DNA from: Oribacterium sinus | GTDB taxonomy: Bacteria; Bacillota; Clostridia; Lachnospirales; Lachnospiraceae | Length of the DNA: 64,000 bases | Assembly (NCBI RefSeq): GCF_014202695.1 | Contig: NZ_JACHHH010000005.1 | Coordinates: forward strand, 93,790 to 157,789 | Direction of reading: 5' to 3' | Shown: piece by piece, positions 27,063 through 37,298 of the stretch | Numbering within the stretch: the first letter of the stretch is position 1 | How the letters are laid out: each line of letters begins with the position of its first letter | Position numbers and translations under genes: made by a program | The notes under the pieces: generated by a model | The model's input: only the letters and a program-made list of their open reading frames with translations | Databases searched by the model: none | Told to the model about the DNA's origin: nothing

Positions 27063-27091
27063 AAAAAAGAGGAAGCAAGCTTCCTCTTTTT
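27063..27091 (-). terminator. Terminator of the S10-spc-alpha operon
   Basis: AAAAAGAGGAAGC-aa-GCTTCCTCTTTTT, a perfect stem with flanking A and T runs, 33 bp after the rplQ stop. The symmetry would let it work in both directions. Confidence 0.93.
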
Positions 27092-27123
27092 AAGCAACTT
27101 TGTTCTATTCGTTTTGTAAAATA

Positions 27124-27660
27124 TTATACAAGCTCTAAAAGAACTTCCATAGCAGCATCTCCCTTACGAAGACCTACCTTTACGATTCTTGTATATCCAC
27201 CGTGACGGTTCTCGTACTTTGGTGCAATCTCTTCAAAAAGCTTCTTTGCCAAGTCTAACTTCTTGGTGTTCTTCTTTCTTCCGGCTGCTTCTGCAGGTCT
27301 AACTGTGGGAACATAGGTCGCTGCAAGAATCTGGCGACGAGCCTGCAAACGAGAAGGCTTATCCTTCTGGATGGACTTCTCTACTTCCTCATAAACGGTA
27401 ACCTTCTTACCGTCTTTGACTTCTTTAACGCGCTTTCCATCAGCGTCCTTCTTTGCAACCTTTGCATTAACGACAACCATTTCATAGTTATCTTTCTCTC
27501 TTACTGCCAAAGCAATAAGCTTCTCTACCTGCTTACGAACTTCCTTCGCTCTAGCCTCAGTAGTAAAAATCTTTCCATGCTCCAATAAAGAAGTGGTTAA
27601 TGCACGAAGCATTGCCTTTCTCTGGTTTGAAGCTCTTCCTAACTTTCTATAATTTGCCAT
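27124..27660 (-). CDS. rplQ: 50S ribosomal protein L17, extended form
   Basis: 178 residues; bacterial L17 is usually 115-130. The N-terminal core ([18 protein letters not shown]) and the C-terminal [19 protein letters not shown] are normal. Between about residues 62 and 120 there is a Lys-rich insertion ([19 protein letters not shown] and following) placed between two core helices. It is the last gene of the cluster, followed by the terminator. Confidence 0.96.
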   Translation of the reverse strand: MANYRKLGRASNQRKAMLRALTTSLLEHGKIFTTEARAKEVRKQVEKLIALAVREKDNYEMVVVNAKVAKKDADGKRVKEVKDGKKVTVYEEVEKSIQKDKPSRLQARRQILAATYVPTVRPAEAAGRKKNTKKLDLAKKLFEEIAPKYENRHGGYTRIVKVGLRKGDAAMEVLLELV

Positions 27661-27711
27661 GTTTTCTCCTTATCCGTGCTTTTTAGTCTTACCGGTTGGC
27701 CTTACTGTTAT

Positions 27712-28656
27712 CTATTCTTCCGGAAATGATAATCCCAGATTCAAATCTCTTAACTTCGCCAAAACTTCCTCAAGAGACTTTCTTCCAAGATTACGAACCT
27801 TCATCATATCCTCCGGTGTCTTGGAGGTTAACTCGGACACTGTGTTGATTCCTGCTCTCTTCAAGCAGTTATAAGAACGGACACTTAATTCCAGTTCATC
27901 AATATTCATTTCCATTACTTTGCCCTTTTCATCTTCGGGCTTATCCACCATAAGCTCTGTTGCAGCCACTTCTTCAGAAAGCGCTACAAACAAATCCAGG
28001 TGCTGAAAAAGCATTTGTGCCGCCTTGGAAATCGCATCTTCCGGAGACATACTTCCGTTGGTATATACATCCAAAGTCAATCGATCATAGTCCGTCATAT
28101 TTCCTACACGGGTATTCTCGATAGACATATTTACTCTTTCCACTGGAGTATACAAAGCATCAATGTCCTGATATTCCTTTGGTGCTTCTACTCTTCCTTC
28201 TGCCTTTTCTCCGGAGTAACCCTGCCCTCTACTGATAAAGAGGGAAATGGAGCCTTGGGCTCCCGCCTCTACAGTAGCAATATGCTCTGTAGGATTACTC
28301 AGCTTAAGTTCCGACTCTCCAATAAAATCTTCAGCCAGAATCTCGGACTTTCCGGATAAATCAACGGAAACTTCCAGACTTTCCACTTCCTCCGGCAAAA
28401 TCACCGCAATGCTCTTAAGATTGGTTAAGAGCTCAGGGAAACTTTCCTGAATTCCGGAAACCTTGTCTCCGGACAGATTTTCGATCTTAATTGCAGAAAT
28501 CGCAGCCCCGGGCAGAGAGGAAAGCATCATCCTCCGAAGAGAATTTCCTAGGGTTGAGCCGTAGCCTCGTTCCAGTGGTTCACATACGAAACGACCAAAA
28601 CGCTTATCCTCTGAAATTTCAAGAATTTCAATGTTTGGTTTTGTAAAATCAAACAT
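27712..28656 (-). CDS. rpoA: RNA polymerase alpha subunit
   Basis: 314 residues with both the N-terminal assembly domain (LGNSLRRMMLSSLPG) and the C-terminal DNA- and activator-binding domain (LSVRSYNCLKRAGINT, KVRNLGRKSLEEV). It is in its usual place between rpsD and rplQ. AAGGAGG precedes the ATG. Confidence 0.98.
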   Translation of the reverse strand: MFDFTKPNIEILEISEDKRFGRFVCEPLERGYGSTLGNSLRRMMLSSLPGAAISAIKIENLSGDKVSGIQESFPELLTNLKSIAVILPEEVESLEVSVDLSGKSEILAEDFIGESELKLSNPTEHIATVEAGAQGSISLFISRGQGYSGEKAEGRVEAPKEYQDIDALYTPVERVNMSIENTRVGNMTDYDRLTLDVYTNGSMSPEDAISKAAQMLFQHLDLFVALSEEVAATELMVDKPEDEKGKVMEMNIDELELSVRSYNCLKRAGINTVSELTSKTPEDMMKVRNLGRKSLEEVLAKLRDLNLGLSFPEE

Positions 28657-28680
28657 GCTGCCTCCTTTTTTAGGCTATCA

Positions 28681-29274
28681 TTACTTAGAATACAACTCGA
28701 CGATTAACATTTCGTTTACAGGAACGTCAATGTCTTCTCTGTGTGGAAGAGACTTAATGGTTGCGCTAAGCTTCTCAGCATCCATCTCTAACCATGCCGG
28801 TACCATTCTGCCGTTGGTTACTTCCACAATATCCTTATATCTCTGTGCAGTTCTCATGGATTCTTTAATCTGAATCACATCACCTGCAGATACAAGATAA
28901 GAAGGAATGTTTACAATCTTTCCGTTAACGGTTACGTGACGGTGTCCTACAACCTGTCTAGCTTCTCTTCTGGTTCTAGCCATTCCCATACGGAAAATAA
29001 CGTTGTCCAGACGAGACTCTAAAAGAATCATAAGGTTCTCACCGGTCTGTCCTGCTAACTTCTCTGCCTTAGCATAGTAGTTACGGAAAGGCTTCTCTAA
29101 TACGCCATAGATGAACTTTGCCTTCTGCTTCTCTCTAAGCTGAAGACCGTACTCGCTCATCTTTCTTCTTGGGTTACGAAGCTGTCTGTTGGATTTCTTA
29201 TCCACTCCTAAAAATACGGGGTCCAGTCCAAGTGACCTGCATCTTTTAAGCACAGGAACTTTATCTACTGCCAT
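28681..29274 (-). CDS. rpsD: 30S ribosomal protein S4
   Basis: 197 residues with an S4 RNA-binding domain (RLDNVIFRMGMARTRREARQ, VNGKIVNIPSY). The N-terminus lacks the CxxC zinc motif found in some S4 versions. S4 starts assembly of the 30S body. It is separated from rpsK by 168 bp, the largest spacer in the alpha operon, which may hold an S4 feedback site. Confidence 0.98.
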   Translation of the reverse strand: MAVDKVPVLKRCRSLGLDPVFLGVDKKSNRQLRNPRRKMSEYGLQLREKQKAKFIYGVLEKPFRNYYAKAEKLAGQTGENLMILLESRLDNVIFRMGMARTRREARQVVGHRHVTVNGKIVNIPSYLVSAGDVIQIKESMRTAQRYKDIVEVTNGRMVPAWLEMDAEKLSATIKSLPHREDIDVPVNEMLIVELYSK

Positions 29275-29442
29275 TTTATCCTCCTAAATATCAAGTTTTG
29301 TCGACTCAACAAGCCAACATCCCTAAAAAATTGATACGCCCTTTACACCGATAAGGCTTCTTCAGGCTGACCACATGGTCATACTGTTCTGTATAAGCTT
29401 ATGCCGCTATAGGAAATTCCACAATCTCCCGGGCACAGTGCA

Positions 29443-29838
29443 TTATACTCTTCTGCGCTTTGGTGGGCGGCATCCGTTATGTGGAACCGGTGTAACGTCC
29501 TTGATGGAGGTTACTTCCAATCCGTTTGCTGCTAAAGCACGGATTGCTGCTTCTCTTCCGGATCCCGGTCCTTTAACCATTACATCCACATACTTTAAGC
29601 CGTGTACCAAAGCTGCCTTTACAGCAGTCTCAGCAGCCATCTGCGCTGCATATGGAGTAGATTTTCTTGAACCTCTAAATCCCAGACCGCCGGCACTTGC
29701 CCATGATAAAGCATTACCCTGAGCATCTGTCAAAGTAACGATAGTGTTATTGAAAGATGATTGGATATGTGCCTGTCCGCGTTCAACGTTTTTCTTTACG
29801 CGCTTTTTTGTCACTCTCTTACCAGTTGACTTAGCCAT
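29443..29838 (-). CDS. rpsK: 30S ribosomal protein S11
   Basis: 131 residues with the family core [15 protein letters not shown] and the C-terminal [18 protein letters not shown]. It forms part of the 30S platform. Standard position after rpsM. Confidence 0.98.
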   Translation of the reverse strand: MAKSTGKRVTKKRVKKNVERGQAHIQSSFNNTIVTLTDAQGNALSWASAGGLGFRGSRKSTPYAAQMAAETAVKAALVHGLKYVDVMVKGPGSGREAAIRALAANGLEVTSIKDVTPVPHNGCRPPKRRRV

Positions 29839-29915
29839 AGTTAAACTAACCTACTTTCCTTTTTCTCTTCTTCCTGTATTTAAAACATGAAGATCCATTA
29901 GTTACTGTTCAGACC

Positions 29916-30284
29916 TTACTTCTTCTTGTTAGCAACGGTCTTTCTTGGTCCCTTACGGGTTCTTGCATTGGTCTTAGTCTTCTGACCTCTTACGGGAAGT
30001 CCCTTTCTGTGACGGATTCCTCTGTAGCAACCAATTTCCTGCAAACGCTTGATGTTTAAAGCGATCTCTCTACGAAGGTCACCTTCTACCATCTGGTGTT
30101 CTGCAATATAGGTCGCCAGAGTCTTTACCTCATCGTCAGTTAAATCCTTTACTCTTGTGTCCGGATTCACGCCGGTTTCTGCAAGGATCTTGTCTGCTGA
30201 GGGTCTTCCGATTCCGTAGATGTAAGTCAAACCGATTTCGATTCGCTTCTCTCTAGGTAAATCCACACCTGCAATACGAGCCAT
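29916..30284 (-). CDS. rpsM: 30S ribosomal protein S13
   Basis: 122 residues, beginning with [20 protein letters not shown] and ending in a basic tail ([18 protein letters not shown]) that contacts P-site tRNA. A strong AGGAGG precedes the ATG. Confidence 0.98.
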   Translation of the reverse strand: MARIAGVDLPREKRIEIGLTYIYGIGRPSADKILAETGVNPDTRVKDLTDDEVKTLATYIAEHQMVEGDLRREIALNIKRLQEIGCYRGIRHRKGLPVRGQKTKTNARTRKGPRKTVANKKK

Positions 30285-30304
30285 CTTTGATTTCCTCCTG
30301 TTAA

Positions 30305-30418
30305 TTAACCTTGTCTCTGCTTATGCTTAGGGTTTTCACAGATAATTCTGATGGAGCCCTTTCGCTTGATTACTTTGCATTTTTCGCAGATAGGTTTTAC
30401 TGATGATCTTACTTTCAT
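30305..30418 (-). CDS. rpmJ: 50S ribosomal protein L36
   Basis: 37 residues: [16 protein letters not shown] start, zinc ligands in CEKC and then CENPKH, and the terminal KQRQG. The ligand set C-x2-C-x12-C-x4-H is the zinc-containing (C+) form. It lies in the conserved infA-rpmJ-rpsM order with 20 bp to rpsM. Confidence 0.97.
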   Translation of the reverse strand: MKVRSSVKPICEKCKVIKRKGSIRIICENPKHKQRQG

Positions 30419-30503
30419 AAGTAAAATTCCCCTTTCCTTTACGAATTTGAACAGAGTTGCCGTATCATTCTAGCAAAACAGTCTTGAAATGTAAAGCGAA
30501 ACC

Positions 30504-30722
30504 CTACTTATCTCTCCAGATAATTCTTCCCTTTGATAAGTCATAGGGAGAAAGCTCAATAGTCACCTTATCTCCCGGTAAAATACGAATGTAGTTCATT
30601 CTTAATTTTCCGGAAATATGAGCCAATACCTGATGCCCGTTTTCCAGTTCAACCTGAAACATGGCATTTGGTAACTTCTCGATTACCTTACCTGTAATTT
30701 CGATTACATCTGATTTCGACAT
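30504..30722 (-). CDS. infA: Translation initiation factor IF-1
   Basis: 72 residues from ATG at 30722 (MSKSDVIE), the family start; AAAGGA lies 10 bases upstream. A TTG two codons earlier is possible but less likely. The single OB-fold domain is complete through [10 protein letters not shown]. It occupies the ribosomal A site during initiation. Confidence 0.97.
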   Translation of the reverse strand: MSKSDVIEITGKVIEKLPNAMFQVELENGHQVLAHISGKLRMNYIRILPGDKVTIELSPYDLSKGRIIWRDK

Positions 30723-30729
30723 ACTCAAT

Positions 30730-31485
30730 TCATCCTTTCGATAGACTTAGGATTTCCGGTCCGTTGTCTGTGATTAAAATTGTATTTTCATAATGTGCCG
30801 TAAGCTTGCCGTCCAAGGGAACCACCGTCCAATCATTGGATAAAACCCTGACCGCAGGATTTCCTTCCGTGATCATGGGCTCTATGGCCAGGGTCATCCC
30901 CGCCTGAAGCTTCGGGCCTTTCTTCTTCATACGATAGTTGGGTACTTCCGGATCCATATGTACCTGATGGCCGATGCCGTGTCCCACATACTGGGTAACT
31001 ACGCCGTAGCCATGAGCTTCAACATAATCTCCGATACTTCCGCAAATATCATTTAGATGATTTCCGGGAACCGCATTTTCGATTCCTCGGAAAAAGGATT
31101 CTTTACAAGTTTCCACCAGTCTTTTTGCATTGGGAGCGATTTCTCCCACCGCCCAAGTTCTTGCGGCATCGCTGTGATAGCCCTTGTAATTTACTCCGAT
31201 ATCGAAGGAAACGATGTCTCCCTCTTTTAAAATCCTTGTCTTCTCCGGTATTCCGTGAATCAACTCCTCATTCACGGATACGCAACAAGCTGCCGGAAAG
31301 TCATAGAGATGAAGAAAGCTGGGAGTACATTTTGCTTTTCGGATGAGCTCCTCTGCGTACTTATCCAGTTCGTAGGTGCTCTTTCCCGGGGCTACCGCCT
31401 CTCCTACTTTCTCATGTACTTCTGCAAGAACCTTGCCTGCTTCCCGCATTAGTTCAATTTCTCTTTTGGACTTAATCTCAATCAT
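30730..31485 (-). CDS. map: Methionine aminopeptidase type I
   Basis: 251 residues. The dinuclear metal ligands can be seen in [18 protein letters not shown] (two Asp), GHGIG (His), AIEPMIT (Glu) and the final HYENTILIT (Glu). It lacks the N-terminal SH3-binding extension. It removes initiator methionine. The start overlaps the adk stop by 8 bp. Confidence 0.97.
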   Translation of the reverse strand: MIEIKSKREIELMREAGKVLAEVHEKVGEAVAPGKSTYELDKYAEELIRKAKCTPSFLHLYDFPAACCVSVNEELIHGIPEKTRILKEGDIVSFDIGVNYKGYHSDAARTWAVGEIAPNAKRLVETCKESFFRGIENAVPGNHLNDICGSIGDYVEAHGYGVVTQYVGHGIGHQVHMDPEVPNYRMKKKGPKLQAGMTLAIEPMITEGNPAVRVLSNDWTVVPLDGKLTAHYENTILITDNGPEILSLSKG

Positions 31486-32143
31486 GGATTTTCCTTTCCA
31501 CTTGGCTCAAGATTTCCTTTACCCTTGCAAATACCGTTTCTAAATCTTTTGTTCCGTCAATCTCTTCCAGAATTCCCTCTTTCTTATAGAAGGAAATCAA
31601 TGGTTCGGTACTCTGATGATAAACCTTCAAACGATTTTTTACCGTATTCTCTTCATCATCTTTTCTCTGCACAAGATGCTCACCGCAGTTGTCGCAAACC
31701 CCCTCTTTTTTCGGCTTTAAGGTTTCCAAATGGAAAATCGCGCCACAATGGGGACAGGTTCTGCGGCCGGCCATTCTGTGAATAATCACATCATCCGGTA
31801 CTTCAACGTCCAATGCAAGATCAATCTTTTCTCCTTTTGGAGCCAGAGCATTTTCTAAAGCTTCAGCCTGAGGAATGGTTCTGGGGAATCCGTCCAGGAT
31901 ATAGCCCTTCTCACAATCCTTTTCTTCCAAACGGTTCAGAAGCATCGCAATGGTGATTTCATCGGGAACCAGCTCCCCATGATCCATATATGTCTTTGCT
32001 TTTAAACCAAGCTCTGTTTCCCCTTTAAGATTAGCCCGGAAAATATCTCCGGTGGAAATATGGGGTAAACCGTAAACCTTAGAAATACGACTTGCCTGGC
32101 TTCCTTTTCCCGCACCAGGCGCTCCTAACATGATAATCTTCAA
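31478..32143 (-). CDS. adk: Adenylate kinase, zinc-binding long form
   Basis: 221 residues. P-loop GAPGAGKGSQ at 7-16, then DGFPRT and the LID with CPHC...CDNC, a four-cysteine zinc site typical of Gram-positive enzymes. It interconverts ATP+AMP and 2 ADP. It follows secY after a spacer containing a stable hairpin. Confidence 0.97.
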   Translation of the reverse strand: MKIIMLGAPGAGKGSQASRISKVYGLPHISTGDIFRANLKGETELGLKAKTYMDHGELVPDEITIAMLLNRLEEKDCEKGYILDGFPRTIPQAEALENALAPKGEKIDLALDVEVPDDVIIHRMAGRRTCPHCGAIFHLETLKPKKEGVCDNCGEHLVQRKDDEENTVKNRLKVYHQSTEPLISFYKKEGILEEIDGTKDLETVFARVKEILSQVERKIHD

Positions 32144-32178
32144 TATGGGCCTCTTTCATGATGGGATAAACCACTATG

Positions 32179-32204
32179 AGCCTCCTTAGTTTACTAAGGA
32201 GGCT
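32179..32204 (-). other. Perfect hairpin between secY and adk
   Basis: AGCCTCCTTAG-TTTA-CTAAGGAGGCT is an 11-bp perfect stem with a 4-base loop, 6 bp after the secY stop and about 35 bp before the adk start. No T-run follows, so it is more likely an mRNA processing or stability element, or a partial attenuator, than a full terminator. Confidence 0.85.
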
Positions 32205-32209
32205 ATAGA

Positions 32210-33550
32210 TTAGTTGTCTAAAAATCCTTTGTAGTTTCTAATTACCATTTGAGAATCGATGGCCTTCAAAGTTTCCAAAACAACACCTACGATGATGATT
32301 AAGGAAGTTCCGGAGAAGGAAATTCTGCTGACGTTAAATACGCCTGAAATGATAATGGGAACTAATGCAATAATAGCCAGTCCAGTGGCTCCGATAAAAA
32401 TAATATATCGAAGAATACCTTCCAGATAATCACTGGTCGGCTTTCCCGGTCTGATTCCGGGAATAAAACCACCCTGCTTCTTCATATTGTTTGCTACTTC
32501 CAAGGGATTAAAGGAAATAGAAGTATAGAAGTAAGCAAAGAAATACAGTAGGGCAATGTAGAGAACTAAACCTAAGGAATAAATCGGAGCATTGGGATTT
32601 GCCCAAGAACCGGAATTTAATCCCATGATAATCTGTCCTACAATAGAGCTTTGATCCACCCTTATAATCTGCCCGATAACCACCGGCATGGTCATTAAGG
32701 AGGAAGCAAAGATTACCGGCATAACACTTGCCGTATTCACCTTTAACGGAATCTGAGACTGCTGTCCGCCAACAAGTCCTCTTCCCTGTACTCTTCTACT
32801 ATACTGCACCGGGATTCTTCTTTCTGCATCCTGCAGAACTACGGTAAACGCCACCATACAGAAGATTGCCGCAGCAATGATAATAGCCGCTACAACCATC
32901 TTCGCAGTGTTATTTCCCATAATAAATCTCTCATAAAGTGTGAGAAAATCCTGTGGAACCGAGGATAAGATATTGAACAAAAGAACCAGAGAAATACCAT
33001 TTCCCACTCCCTTGTCCGTAATTCTTTCTCCAATCCACATCAGAAGTGCAGATCCGGCTGTCATTGCTACTACGCAAATCACTACGCCGGCAATCTTACG
33101 AAAGACTGAACCCTCTGCATATCCAATCAGAAGTCCGGAACCGCCAAATCCTACTGCCATAGCTGTAGACTCTAAAAGTGCTAAACCGATGGTCACGTAT
33201 CTGGTGTATTCTGTCAGCTTCTTTCTTCCCTCTTCTCCATCCTTCTGCATTTCTTCCAGGGCGGGAATCGCCACGGTTAAAAGCTGGATAATAATGGAGG
33301 AAGTGATATAGGGGGTAATGGATAATGCAAAAATACTGAGCTGCTCGAAGGATCCTCCGGTCATGGTATTAAACCAACCGAAAGCATCGTTTCCGGCCAT
33401 GCTCTTAAATAAATCTCCAAAATATCCCGGATTTACACCCGGGATAGGAAGATTTGATCCAAAACGAATTACTACGAGCATAAGGAAAACATAAATAAGA
33501 CGGTCTCTTAAATCTTTTACCTTAAATGCATTTCGTATTGTTTGAAGCAT
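32210..33550 (-). CDS. secY: Preprotein translocase subunit SecY
   Basis: 446 residues with ten membrane segments; the N-terminal RDLRDRLIYVF-type start, the plug region near GVNPGYFGDLF and the C-terminal QMVIRNYKGFL are present. It is the channel of the Sec translocon. It starts one base after the rplO stop. Confidence 0.97.
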   Translation of the reverse strand: MLQTIRNAFKVKDLRDRLIYVFLMLVVIRFGSNLPIPGVNPGYFGDLFKSMAGNDAFGWFNTMTGGSFEQLSIFALSITPYITSSIIIQLLTVAIPALEEMQKDGEEGRKKLTEYTRYVTIGLALLESTAMAVGFGGSGLLIGYAEGSVFRKIAGVVICVVAMTAGSALLMWIGERITDKGVGNGISLVLLFNILSSVPQDFLTLYERFIMGNNTAKMVVAAIIIAAAIFCMVAFTVVLQDAERRIPVQYSRRVQGRGLVGGQQSQIPLKVNTASVMPVIFASSLMTMPVVIGQIIRVDQSSIVGQIIMGLNSGSWANPNAPIYSLGLVLYIALLYFFAYFYTSISFNPLEVANNMKKQGGFIPGIRPGKPTSDYLEGILRYIIFIGATGLAIIALVPIIISGVFNVSRISFSGTSLIIIVGVVLETLKAIDSQMVIRNYKGFLDN

Positions 33551-33994
33551 TTAGATCACCTCACAGGTTCCGCCCACAGCCTCAATCTTCTCCTTTGCGC
33601 TCTCGGAGAAAGCATTTACCTTAACAGTAAGCTTCTTTGTTAATTCACCGTTTCCAAGAATCTTAACACCGTCATTTACCTTACGGATGATTCTCTTCTC
33701 CAGTAAATTTTCTAAAGTAACCTCATCTCCTGCATTGTAACGATCTTCCAATACGGAAACGTTGATTCCTGTAATTACCTTTGAGTTGGGATCTGTAAAT
33801 CCTCTCTTAGGAATACGACGGAATAAGGGCATCTGTCCACCCTCGAAACCGATTCTTGGTGCTCCGGAACGAGCCTTCTGACCCTTGTGTCCCTTACCTG
33901 CTGTCTTACCATTTCCTGAACCGTGACCTCTGCCACGACGGAAATTCTGGGAGTGCTTAGAGCCCTCTGCAGGTGATAACTTTGATAACTCCAT
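33551..33994 (-). CDS. rplO: 50S ribosomal protein L15
   Basis: 147 residues. The Gly/Arg-rich N-terminal arm ([20 protein letters not shown]) and the globular domain ending [16 protein letters not shown] are typical. Last ribosomal gene before secY. Confidence 0.98.
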   Translation of the reverse strand: MELSKLSPAEGSKHSQNFRRGRGHGSGNGKTAGKGHKGQKARSGAPRIGFEGGQMPLFRRIPKRGFTDPNSKVITGINVSVLEDRYNAGDEVTLENLLEKRIIRKVNDGVKILGNGELTKKLTVKVNAFSESAKEKIEAVGGTCEVI

Positions 33995-34004
33995 AGTCGC
34001 CTCC

Positions 34005-34187
34005 TTAAATCTCTTCCACTTTTACCAAGTGATTGACTCTCTGAATCATTCCCTTAGTGGTGCCATTGTTCGGAAGCTCTACAGACTGACGAATCTTCTT
34101 AAGTCCAAGAGCCTGAACGGTTGCCTTCTGCTTAGGGATGGCACCGATAGGAGACTTCACTAAAGTAATTTTTAATTTATCTGCCAT
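34005..34187 (-). CDS. rpmD: 50S ribosomal protein L30
   Basis: 60 residues, the short bacterial form: [20 protein letters not shown], then [15 protein letters not shown]. Conserved position rpsE-rpmD-rplO. Confidence 0.98.
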   Translation of the reverse strand: MADKLKITLVKSPIGAIPKQKATVQALGLKKIRQSVELPNNGTTKGMIQRVNHLVKVEEI

Positions 34188-34201
34188 TTCTACCCTCCCT
34201 C

Positions 34202-34711
34202 TTAACCTGTAATTTCTGCTACAGTTTTGCCACGGAGTGCAGCGAACTGCTCAGGAGTCTTCATAGAAGTAAGTCCCTGTAAAGTTGCATAAACTACATT
34301 TGTCTTGTTGTTAGATCCTAAAGACTTTGTACGGATGTTTCTGATTCCTGCCAACTCACACACCATACGTGCAGGTCCGCCGGCGATGATACCTGTTCCT
34401 TCAGGAGCCTTCTTCAGAAGAACTGTGGAAGCTCCGAACTTTCCAAGGTAATCGTGTGGTACAGACTTATCCTCATTTACAGGTACAGTAACCATGTTTC
34501 TTACTGCAGCCTCTCTTGCCTTACGAATCGCTTCAGGTACCTCAGTTGCCTTACCGGTACCGCAGCCAACGTGTCCATTTCCATCTCCAACTACTACAAG
34601 AGCGGAGAATCTCATGGTACGTCCACCTTTAACAGTCTTAGCAACACGCTTGATGGCTACTACACTGTCATTTAACTCTAACTGATTTGCGTCAATTTTT
34701 TCGCGCTTCAT
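34202..34711 (-). CDS. rpsE: 30S ribosomal protein S5
   Basis: 169 residues. The double-stranded RNA-binding N-domain ([20 protein letters not shown]) and the C-domain ([15 protein letters not shown]) are complete. S5 contributes to decoding accuracy. Confidence 0.98.
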   Translation of the reverse strand: MKREKIDANQLELNDSVVAIKRVAKTVKGGRTMRFSALVVVGDGNGHVGCGTGKATEVPEAIRKAREAAVRNMVTVPVNEDKSVPHDYLGKFGASTVLLKKAPEGTGIIAGGPARMVCELAGIRNIRTKSLGSNNKTNVVYATLQGLTSMKTPEQFAALRGKTVAEITG

Positions 34712-34732
34712 CTTAGTGATTTCTCCTCTCGA

Positions 34733-35095
34733 TTAGAATACTAGTCCGGCTTCTCTTGCAGCATCTGCAAGGGCCTGAACCTTACCATGATACAGGAAGC
34801 CGCCTCTGTCGAATACCACTTCCTTGACTCCCTTAGCCAAAGCCTTCTCAGCGATGGCCTTACCTACATACTGAGCTGCCTCAACATTGTCGGTAAACTG
34901 CAAATTCGCATTCTTATCTAAGGTAGAAGCTGCACACAGGGTGTTCCCTGCAGCGTCATCAATAAGCTGTGCATACATGTGCTTATTGGAACGAAAAACC
35001 GCAAGACGTGGTCTCTCAGGAGTACCAGATAAACGGTTTCTGATTCTTGCGTGCTTTTTTTGACGAAGCTCGGCTTTATTTTTCTTGCTAACCAT
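34733..35095 (-). CDS. rplR: 50S ribosomal protein L18
   Basis: 120 residues. Basic N-terminus [20 protein letters not shown] and C-terminal [24 protein letters not shown] match L18, the 5S rRNA-binding protein. Confidence 0.98.
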   Translation of the reverse strand: MVSKKNKAELRQKKHARIRNRLSGTPERPRLAVFRSNKHMYAQLIDDAAGNTLCAASTLDKNANLQFTDNVEAAQYVGKAIAEKALAKGVKEVVFDRGGFLYHGKVQALADAAREAGLVF

Positions 35096-35110
35096 TCTAC
35101 TTTCCTCCTA

Positions 35111-35650
35111 TTATTTCTTACCAGTCTTACCGACTTTACGACGAATGACCTCGGTAGAGTACTTAATTCCCTTACCCTTATAAGGCTCCGGTGCTCTCTT
35201 AGAGCGGATTTCCGCAGCATACTGGCCAACCTTCTCTTTGTCGATTCCTCTGACAAATACGGTGTTGGCTCCCTCTAATACGGTCTCCAAGCCTTCCGGA
35301 TCTTCCATGGTTACAGGGTGAGAATATCCTAAAGTCAAAGTCAAGGTCTTACCCTGCTTTGCCGCTCTGTATCCTACACCATTGATTTCCAGCTTCTTCT
35401 CGTAACCGTTGCTTACACCTTCAACCATGTTGAACAGTAAAGCTCTGGATAATCCGTGAAGAGACTTCTCTTTCTTATTGTCATTTGGACGAGTAACCAC
35501 TAAGTGGCCATCCTCTTCCTTAATTGTGATTTCTTTTGCAAAGGTTCTCTCTAAGGTTCCCTTTGGTCCCTTTACCTTTACTACATTGTCCTTAATCTCA
35601 ACAGTAACGCCTGCCGGGATCGCGACCGGTAACTTTCCGATACGTGACAT
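35111..35650 (-). CDS. rplF: 50S ribosomal protein L6
   Basis: 179 residues. [15 protein letters not shown] start and C-terminal motif [20 protein letters not shown] are diagnostic. Two similar domains, as usual. Confidence 0.98.
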   Translation of the reverse strand: MSRIGKLPVAIPAGVTVEIKDNVVKVKGPKGTLERTFAKEITIKEEDGHLVVTRPNDNKKEKSLHGLSRALLFNMVEGVSNGYEKKLEINGVGYRAAKQGKTLTLTLGYSHPVTMEDPEGLETVLEGANTVFVRGIDKEKVGQYAAEIRSKRAPEPYKGKGIKYSTEVIRRKVGKTGKK

Positions 35651-35711
35651 AGTATACTCCTCTCTTAAATTCTCAGTAAAATACTGTTTTCAGAAAATAT
35701 ATTCCGACAGA

Positions 35712-36113
35712 TTACCATACAAAGGCAAGGACTTCTCCGCCTACACCCTTTTGTCTTGCTTCCTTGTCGGTGATTACACCCTGGTTTGTGGAAATGATTG
35801 CTGTACCTAGTCCACCAAGTACTCTAGGCATATTTTCTTTGCCGGCGTATACACGAAGACCCGGCTTGGAAATTCTACGAATTCCGGAAATGATCTTCTC
35901 ATTCTTGTTGGAACCGTACTTCAGTCCGATCTTAATGTCCTGGAATTTTCCATTTTCAACTAACTCGCAGCTGGAAATGTAACCTTCCTTCAGAAGAATC
36001 TCAGCAATAGACTGCTTCATCTTAGATGCTGGGATACATACGCTGTCATGTTTTGCAGTGTTTGCATTACGAATTCTTGTAAGCATATCTGCGATTGGAT
36101 CACTCATACTCAT
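35712..36113 (-). CDS. rpsH: 30S ribosomal protein S8
   Basis: 133 residues; [18 protein letters not shown] start and the C-terminal [25 protein letters not shown] motif. ATG codons at residues 1 and 3 are both possible starts. S8 is the usual feedback repressor of the spc genes in other bacteria. Confidence 0.98.
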   Translation of the reverse strand: MSMSDPIADMLTRIRNANTAKHDSVCIPASKMKQSIAEILLKEGYISSCELVENGKFQDIKIGLKYGSNKNEKIISGIRRISKPGLRVYAGKENMPRVLGGLGTAIISTNQGVITDKEARQKGVGGEVLAFVW

Positions 36114-36222
36114 TTTTACGGATATCCTTTCTTTTTATCTATGAGGATGCGCCCTATGCACTATCCTCTTTGCAAACGAAATATCGAATGCTTATGCAAT
36201 CGATATTCGTTTTACAATCATT

Positions 36223-36408
36223 TTACCAAGATGCTTTTCTCACCCCTGGAATCTCTCCCTTATATGCTAACTCACGGAAGCATACACGGCAGATTCCGTA
36301 CTTACGAAGTACAGAGTGGGGACGTCCACAAATCTTACATCTTGTGTATTCTCTTGTGGAGAACTTTGCAGGTCTCTGCTGCTTTAATTTCATTGATAAT
36401 TTAGCCAT
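36223..36408 (-). CDS. rpsZ: 30S ribosomal protein S14, zinc-binding type
   Basis: 61 residues, the short type Z form with four cysteines (C24, C27, C40, C43) that hold zinc. This is the usual S14 of Firmicutes within the spc operon. Confidence 0.98.
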   Translation of the reverse strand: MAKLSMKLKQQRPAKFSTREYTRCKICGRPHSVLRKYGICRVCFRELAYKGEIPGVRKASW

Positions 36409-36420
36409 TTTTTCCTCCGA

Positions 36421-36960
36421 TTATTTCGCAAAAGGCATATTGAACAGGGTAAGAAGCTCTCTGGACTCTTCGTCAGTCTTTGCAGTTGTAACGAAGATGA
36501 TATCCATTCCTCTAACCTTATCTACCTTGTCGAACTCGATTTCAGGGAAAATAATCTGCTCTTTGATTCCAAGGGCATAGTTTCCTCTACCATCGAAGGC
36601 ATTGGGGTTCACACCACGGAAGTCTCTTACTCGAGGAAGAGCCAAGTTGATCAAACGATCAGCGAACTCGTACATCTTCTCTCCGCGAAGAGTAACCTTA
36701 CATCCAATTGCCTGTCCCTCTCTGATCTTGAAGTTCGCAACGGACTTTCTTGCCTTTGTTGTTACAGCATGCTGTCCGGTAATGATCTCTAAATCACGTA
36801 CTGCACTGTCGAGAACCTTGGAATTTTCTTTTGCTTCACCAACACCCATGTTGATGACGATTTTTTCAAGCTTTGGAATTTCGTTAACATTCTTATAGTT
36901 AAACTTCTTCTGCATAGCTTCTTTGATTTCGCTATTGTAAATTTCCTTTAATCTAGCCAT
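36421..36960 (-). CDS. rplE: 50S ribosomal protein L5
   Basis: 179 residues. [34 protein letters not shown] and [15 protein letters not shown] are all typical. L5 binds 5S rRNA in the central protuberance. Confidence 0.98.
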   Translation of the reverse strand: MARLKEIYNSEIKEAMQKKFNYKNVNEIPKLEKIVINMGVGEAKENSKVLDSAVRDLEIITGQHAVTTKARKSVANFKIREGQAIGCKVTLRGEKMYEFADRLINLALPRVRDFRGVNPNAFDGRGNYALGIKEQIIFPEIEFDKVDKVRGMDIIFVTTAKTDEESRELLTLFNMPFAK

Positions 36961-36979
36961 CCTTTATTCCTCCTTTCTC

Positions 36980-37285
36980 TTAGTCAATAACCTTACCGGT
37001 CTTCTTAGCCACACGAACCTTCTTGCCATTCTCAAGCTTGAATCCTACGCGAGTAGCCTGTCCATCAACAACAAGCATTACATTGGATGCATCCAAAGCT
37101 GCTTCCTTACGAACAATTCCGCCCTGTGGGTTAGCCTGACTTGGCTTCTGGTGCTTGGTTACCATGTTGCAACCTTCTACCACTACCTTGTTGGTCTTTG
37201 GATCGAAGGATAAAACCTTACCCTGCTTACCATTGTCCTTACCGGTAATGATCTTTACCATATCGTCTTTCTTAATTCTACGCAT
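36980..37285 (-). CDS. rplX: 50S ribosomal protein L24
   Basis: 101 residues with an N-terminal KOW motif ([19 protein letters not shown]) and [17 protein letters not shown]. An early assembly protein of the large subunit. Confidence 0.98.
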   Translation of the reverse strand: MRRIKKDDMVKIITGKDNGKQGKVLSFDPKTNKVVVEGCNMVTKHQKPSQANPQGGIVRKEAALDASNVMLVVDGQATRVGFKLENGKKVRVAKKTGKVID

Positions 37286-37298
37286 CTGGCTCCCCTCC

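Noticed and set aside
13188-27123. Integrated mobile element
   Set aside because: No integrase, transposase, tRNA edge or flanking direct repeat was seen; only gene order and decay suggest insertion.
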